Source: Spinactinospora alkalitolerans (GTDB lineage Bacteria > Actinomycetota > Actinomycetes > Streptosporangiales > Streptosporangiaceae). Taken from it: a stretch of 64,000 nucleotides of DNA. The DNA is taken from positions 1,922,001 through 1,986,000 of the forward strand of contig NZ_JACCCC010000001.1 of NCBI RefSeq assembly GCF_013408795.1, in the 5' to 3' direction. The notes beneath the pieces were generated by a model. That model saw only the letters and a list, made by a program, of their open reading frames with translations, had not been told where the DNA came from and ran no database searches. This document shows positions 59,793 to 64,000 of the stretch, one piece after another. How positions within the stretch are numbered: position 1 is the stretch's first letter; each line of letters starts with the position of its first letter. The translations under genes and the position numbers were made by a program.

Positions 59793-60968
59793 GTGAGCAC
59801 GCAGACGACCCTGGAAGCCGCGCAGATCGAGCCCGCCGAGCTGCGTTACGCCGATGAGCTGGCGTTCCTCGCCGCCTACGACACCGGACCGCGCCCGCCC
59901 GGGTGGCGGCTGACCCCGCGCGCCGTCGTCACCTTCATCGTCGGCAGCGGCGGAGCCGGGCTCCGCGTCGCCGAGCCGGTCGATGGCGTGCCCGCGAGCA
60001 TGGAGATCCCCGCGAAGTTCGTGGGGGAGCGCGGCCTCGTCGAGCGCAGCGTCGTCACGCTGGCCGGCGAGCGCGGACTGCTCCTGGTGGGCGAACCCGG
60101 TACGGCCAAGTCGATGCTCTCGGAACTGCTGGCCGCGGCGGTCAGCGGCACCGGTGCGCTCACCGTCCAGGGCACCGCCGGCACCACCGAGGAGCACCTG
60201 CGCTACGGCTGGAACTACGCGCTGCTGCTGGCCAAGGGGCCGAGCCGGGAGGCGCTCGCGCCCTCCCCGGTGCTCACGGCGCTGCGCTCCGGCCGCCTGG
60301 CCAGGGTCGAGGAGGTTACGCGCTGCCTGCCCGAGGTGCAGGACGCCCTGGTCTCGATCCTCTCCGATCGCCGCATGGCCGTCCCGGAGCTGGCGGGCAC
60401 CGCGGAGGGCGACGACGCCGCAGGGGAGGGGCTGTTCCTGGCCCGCCCCGGCTTCAACGTCATCGCGACGGCGAACCTGCGCGACCGCGGGGTCTCGGAG
60501 ATGAGCGCGGCCCTCAAGCGGCGCTTCAACTTCGAGGCCGTCCCGCCCATCGCCGACCTCGACGCCGAGGTCGAGCTCGTGCGCGGCCAGGCCGGTGCGG
60601 CGATCGCCCGCCACGACCGCGACCTCGCGGTCGACGACGCCGTCATCGAGGCCCTGGTCACCGCCTTCCGCGACCTGCGCTCCGGCCGCTCGGCCGAGGG
60701 CTGGCCGGTCGAGCGGCCCACGACCGTCATGAGCACCGCCGAGGCCGTGGGCATCACCACCTCCCTCGGGCTGCAGGCGGCCTACCTCGGCGCCGGCGAT
60801 CTGCTGTCGCTGCTCCCCGGCTACCTCCTGGGCACGGTGCGCAAGGACGACCCCGAGGACCAGGGGCGGCTGCTGGCCTACTGGGATTCCACCGTCCGCC
60901 ACCGCGCCGAGGACGGCGCCCGCCTGTGGAAGCGCCTCTACGAGCTCCGCCACGTGCTGGGGGAGTGA
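59793..60968 (+). CDS. MoxR-type AAA+ ATPase (YehL-like subfamily)
   Basis: This is a 391-residue ATPase from a GTG. It has Walker A GEPGTAKS (100-107), a Walker B-like LARVEEVTRC in which the usual Asp-Glu is Glu173-Glu174, sensor-1 Asn in FNVIATANLRDRG (near 228), and an Arg-finger-type SAALKRRFNFEAVPPI. A C-terminal helical lid follows. MoxR ATPases act as chaperones that remodel or activate partner complexes, usually with a VWA protein. Here the partners are the DUF5682, DUF4132-like and 807-residue proteins; a VWA gene would be expected just past the window. Confidence 0.92.
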   Translation: MSTQTTLEAAQIEPAELRYADELAFLAAYDTGPRPPGWRLTPRAVVTFIVGSGGAGLRVAEPVDGVPASMEIPAKFVGERGLVERSVVTLAGERGLLLVGEPGTAKSMLSELLAAAVSGTGALTVQGTAGTTEEHLRYGWNYALLLAKGPSREALAPSPVLTALRSGRLARVEEVTRCLPEVQDALVSILSDRRMAVPELAGTAEGDDAAGEGLFLARPGFNVIATANLRDRGVSEMSAALKRRFNFEAVPPIADLDAEVELVRGQAGAAIARHDRDLAVDDAVIEALVTAFRDLRSGRSAEGWPVERPTTVMSTAEAVGITTSLGLQAAYLGAGDLLSLLPGYLLGTVRKDDPEDQGRLLAYWDSTVRHRAEDGARLWKRLYELRHVLGE

Positions 60969-61310
60969 GCCCCGTGCGGACCGAGACGACGTCGGACGCG
61001 CAGCGCGGTCCCGCGTGACGCGCGGGCCTCGCGGCCGGCGAGGCCACGAGACCGGTCGTGAACGAAGGGACCTGGAATCCGGCCGGCGGTGCCCGCCGAG
61101 CCGGAGGCCTTCCACGGGGGCGGCGAGGGCGGGAGCGGGCTTCGGGCCGGGGTTGTCCACAGGTTGCCGGATGGGAGTTGGCGTGGAGGGCTTGACAGGG
61201 CGAGGGTGGATTTCACGCGGCTCTGCTGAGTCGGGTGGTCTGCCCCCTGGTCGGGCGGGGCATGCGCGGCGCCCGGTTCGATGGAGGTCGGACGAGGAGA
61301 TGACGCACGC
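60969..61310. other. Gap between the MoxR and DUF5682 genes
   Basis: These 342 bp begin with two adjacent hairpins (CCCGCG/CGCGGG at 61010-61026 and GCCTCGC/GCGAGGC at 61026-61044). Further on TTGACA occurs near 61192, without a good -10 box. A GAGGAG ribosome site precedes the next ATG. No gene is visible. The length of the gap suggests the DUF5682 gene may have its own promoter. Confidence 0.4.
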
Positions 61311-64000
61311 ATGAACCCGCAGGACGGCACGCCGGCCCGGGCGGCGGCGCCCGGCGCCGCAGAGATGACCGAGGCGCTGGTGGCCGCCGAGTCACCGCAC
61401 CTCATCGGGGTGCGGCACCATTCCCCGGTGCTCGCCGCCGCCATGCCCGCGCTGCTCGACGCCGCGCGGCCCGACGCCGTCCTCGTCGAGCTGCCGCACG
61501 AGGCCGACCCGTGGCTGCCGTGGCTCGGCCACCCCGAGACGACCGCGCCGGTCGCGCTGGTGCTCGGCGAGGAGCGGGCCTACGGGTTCTACCCCTTCGC
61601 CGATTTCTCGCCGGAGCTCGCCGCCATCCGCTGGGCCCGTTCCAACGGCGTGCCGGTGCGCGCCATCGACCTCCCGGCCTCGATCCGGCCCCCGAGCGAG
61701 CGCCCCGCGCTCGGTCCACCCGAGTCGGGGCCGGCGGCCGCCGTCCGCGGGGCCGAGGACGTGGACGGTGAGGAGGAGCTGTGGGACCGCCTGGTCGAGG
61801 CGCGCTCCTACGGAGCCGACCCCGAACGCGTGCGCCGCGCCGCGCTCGCCATGGGCTGGCTCGGCCGTGCCGACGAAGAGGCGCGGGGCGGCGTCGCCCC
61901 CCGGGACCTCGTGCGTGAGGCGTGGATGCGCCGCCGCGTCGACGAGGTCACCGCCGAGCTCGGCGCGCACCGCCCCGCCGCGGTCGTCGGGGCGTTCCAC
62001 GCCGCGGCGCTGCTGCCGTCCGGAGGCGGCGGGGCCGAGGCGTTCGCGCTTCCCCCGACCTCCGAGGTCCCCGTTCCGGTGCCGGGCGGTCCCGTGCCCG
62101 GCGGCACGGTCACCGCGCTGATCCCCTACACCTTCGAGCTGCTCGACTCCCGCTCGGGCTACCCGGCCGGCATCCGCGACCCCGAGTGGCAGCAGGACGT
62201 CCACCGCTCGGGCGGCGCCCCCGAACTGGTCGAGCGCGCCGCGGCGAGCCGGCTCGCCGCCGTCGGGCGCCGCATGCGCGGCGACGGTCACGCCGTGGGG
62301 GTTCCCGACACGGCCGCCGCCTACCGCATGGCCCGCGACCTCGCAGCCCTGCGCGGCCTTGCCGCGCCCGGTCGGCGCGAGCTCGTCGAGGGCATGACCA
62401 GCGCGCTGACCCAGGGCGAATCCTTCGGGCGGGCGCGCGCCGTCGCCGCCGCGGCCCACCGCGAGCTCGTCGGCGAGCGCCGCGGCGCGCCCGCGTCCGG
62501 AGCCCCGGCATCGGGGCTCGTCGTCCACGTCACGGCGTTGCTGGCCGAGCTCGGCCTGCCGGGGCCGGACTCCCGGGGCCGGGAACGCGATCTGCGCCTC
62601 GACCCGTTCCGCAACGGGCGCGACCGCGCCCGGCACGTCGCGCTGAACCGGCTCGCGGCCGCCGGCGTCTCCTACGCCGAGGAGCGCGGTGTCGCGGGCC
62701 TCGGCGACGCCGAATCCCTCGGGCGGCGGTGGCGCGCCGCGTGGCGCCCCACCACCGGGGCCACGCTGGAAATGGCGGCCTGCTACGGCATCACGCTGGA
62801 GTCCGCGGCCCGGGGGCGGATCTCGGCCGACCTCCGCGAGGCCGACGGCGACCTCACTCCGGCCGCGGCCGGGGCCCTGCTCGCCCGCGCCGCCGAATGC
62901 GGCCTGCCGGAGCAGGTCGCCGAGCTGGGCGGGCGCATCGACTCCGCGGTCCTGCCGCGCGTCGGCCTGGCCGACGCCATCACCCTGCACGACCACGTCC
63001 ACCGCATCGTCGCGGGCCAGGTTCCCGGGATGCGCGACGTCCCCGCGTCCCTGCCGCGCCTGCGGACCCGGCTCGCCGAGGCAGCGGTCGCCTCGGTCGC
63101 GGGCATGGCCGGCAGCACCGACCTCGCCGACGCCGCGGCGCTGCTGCGCGTCGTCCGCCTCGTGCAGGCCCAGGCCGCGCTGCCGGGTGCGGTCGGACCC
63201 CGACGACTGCTCTGGCAACTGCGCGGCCTCAGCGCCGAGGGCGGCCCCCTCGCGCAGGGGGCCGCGACCGCGGCGCTGGTCCTGCTGGACGAGCTCCCGG
63301 CGGCGGACCTGGCCGACCGCCTGGAAGGCTGGCTGGACCTCGCCCGCCCGCCGGGCGTGCTCGGCAGCGAGAACGGCGGCGACCGGGGCGGCAGCGGCGG
63401 GGGCGCCGAGGGCCGAGGGAGGCGCCACGAGGGCCATGGCGGAGACGGCGACGGCGACGCCGCGGGCCATGACGGCCGGGGCCTGGCCCACCGCATCGCG
63501 GGCGCCCTGACCGTCGCGGCCCCCGTGGTCGAAGGGGACCCCGGCGTCCTCGACGCGATGAGCGGGCCGATCGAGCGCTGGCCCGACGCCGACTTCCTCG
63601 CCCGGCTGCCCGCGCTGCGCGAAGGCTACGAGGTGCTGTCCGCGGCCGCCCGCTCCCGCTTCCTTGAGACCGTCTCGGAGCGGCACGGCCACCTCTCAGC
63701 GCACGACCTCGCCGTCGACGCCGAACGGTCGGCGGCCTGGGCGGCGGCCGACCTCGCCGCCCGCTCGGTGGTCGGCGCCCTCGTCCCCGGCCTGCTGGAG
63801 CGCTGCGGCGCGGCCGCGCCGCCGGGCCCCGGTGCCCCGGGGCCCTCCGCGGCCCGCGAGGGGAGCCCCGTCTCCGCCGACGGCGGAACCGCGAACGCCA
63901 TCGGCCCGCTCGACCGGTGGCGGCTGGTCCTGGGGCGGCCGCCGAGCGAAGGCGCCGCGGCGACCGCGCACCGCGCCGCGGCCGCGCTCGACGAGCTCTA
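61311..64000 (+). CDS. DUF5682-family protein (3' end outside the window)
   Basis: 896 codons are visible and the frame is open to the window end, so the gene is partial. The N-terminus has the family hallmark HLIGVRHHSPVLAAAMPALLDAARPDAVLVELPHEADP (residues 30-67; His36-His37). VVGAFHAAALLP near 225 and a TALIPYTFELLDSRSGYPAGIRDPEW block near 268 follow, then a long helical region. A Gly/Asp/His-rich linker lies near 685-725. DUF5682 proteins accompany MoxR ATPases, VWA and SWIM proteins (E. coli yehLMPQ-like arrangement). The biochemical function is unknown. The ATG has a GAGGAG site. Confidence 0.85.
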   Translation, partial: MNPQDGTPARAAAPGAAEMTEALVAAESPHLIGVRHHSPVLAAAMPALLDAARPDAVLVELPHEADPWLPWLGHPETTAPVALVLGEERAYGFYPFADFSPELAAIRWARSNGVPVRAIDLPASIRPPSERPALGPPESGPAAAVRGAEDVDGEEELWDRLVEARSYGADPERVRRAALAMGWLGRADEEARGGVAPRDLVREAWMRRRVDEVTAELGAHRPAAVVGAFHAAALLPSGGGGAEAFALPPTSEVPVPVPGGPVPGGTVTALIPYTFELLDSRSGYPAGIRDPEWQQDVHRSGGAPELVERAAASRLAAVGRRMRGDGHAVGVPDTAAAYRMARDLAALRGLAAPGRRELVEGMTSALTQGESFGRARAVAAAAHRELVGERRGAPASGAPASGLVVHVTALLAELGLPGPDSRGRERDLRLDPFRNGRDRARHVALNRLAAAGVSYAEERGVAGLGDAESLGRRWRAAWRPTTGATLEMAACYGITLESAARGRISADLREADGDLTPAAAGALLARAAECGLPEQVAELGGRIDSAVLPRVGLADAITLHDHVHRIVAGQVPGMRDVPASLPRLRTRLAEAAVASVAGMAGSTDLADAAALLRVVRLVQAQAALPGAVGPRRLLWQLRGLSAEGGPLAQGAATAALVLLDELPAADLADRLEGWLDLARPPGVLGSENGGDRGGSGGGAEGRGRRHEGHGGDGDGDAAGHDGRGLAHRIAGALTVAAPVVEGDPGVLDAMSGPIERWPDADFLARLPALREGYEVLSAAARSRFLETVSERHGHLSAHDLAVDAERSAAWAAADLAARSVVGALVPGLLERCGAAAPPGPGAPGPSAAREGSPVSADGGTANAIGPLDRWRLVLGRPPSEGAAATAHRAAAALDEL

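Overview
The window comes from a high-G+C actinobacterium, judged by eye to be above 70% G+C. The gene content (WhiA, an RbpA-family protein, OpcA, and a uvrA/uvrC-rapZ-yvcK-whiA-gap-pgk-tpiA-secG core) fits Streptomyces/Nocardiopsis-type genomes. I lean towards a Nocardiopsaceae-like organism, but the genus is an inference and is not proven here. No rRNA, tRNA, CRISPR array or insertion sequence was seen.

Layout. (1) 1-18.9 kb, left core: a TerC-family membrane protein behind a probable yybP-ykoY manganese riboswitch; uvrA behind a LexA box; three consecutive RDD membrane proteins; a Tat-exported Rieske protein; an MscS channel (reverse); uvrC-rapZ-yvcK-whiA; gap-pgk-tpiA; secG; and an RbpA-family RNA-polymerase-binding protein. 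(2) 18.9-44.7 kb, accessory block: an IclR regulator divergent from a MhqO-like ring-cleavage dioxygenase and a MhqD-like esterase; a complete-looking histidine-utilisation cluster (hutH, hutU, an M20 amidohydrolase in place of hutG, hutF, hutI); an ACT protein and several small proteins; a PhoD phosphatase coupled to a carbohydrate-binding-like protein; a sugar ABC transporter divergent from a Gfo/Idh/MocA oxidoreductase, with three matching LacI-type operators around the divergent promoters; an efflux ABC pair with a TetR regulator; and a 13E12-type HNH protein. (3) 44.8-55.5 kb, right core: the pentose-phosphate operon tkt-tal-pgi-zwf-opcA-pgl on the reverse strand, divergent from ctaB. (4) 55.6-64 kb: a system built around a YehL-type MoxR AAA+ ATPase, with a short DUF4132-like protein, a frameshifted small protein, an 807-residue protein of unknown function and a DUF5682 protein cut by the window end.

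How the parts work together. The two core blocks handle DNA repair, envelope precursor/carbon control (RapZ, YvcK), sporulation control, lower glycolysis, secretion, the NADPH-generating pentose-phosphate route and haem O synthesis. Several control sites can be read from the sequence: the Mn riboswitch (terC), the LexA box (uvrA), a DasR-like palindrome upstream of gap, a BlaI/CopY-like dyad shared by the Rieske gene and ctaB, and the LacI-type sites. The most unusual locus is the MoxR/DUF5682/DUF4132 cluster. Its broken small gene is recognisably a paralogue of the N-terminal part of the neighbouring 807-residue protein, and restoring a single C in a C-run repairs the alignment without gaps across the repaired site.
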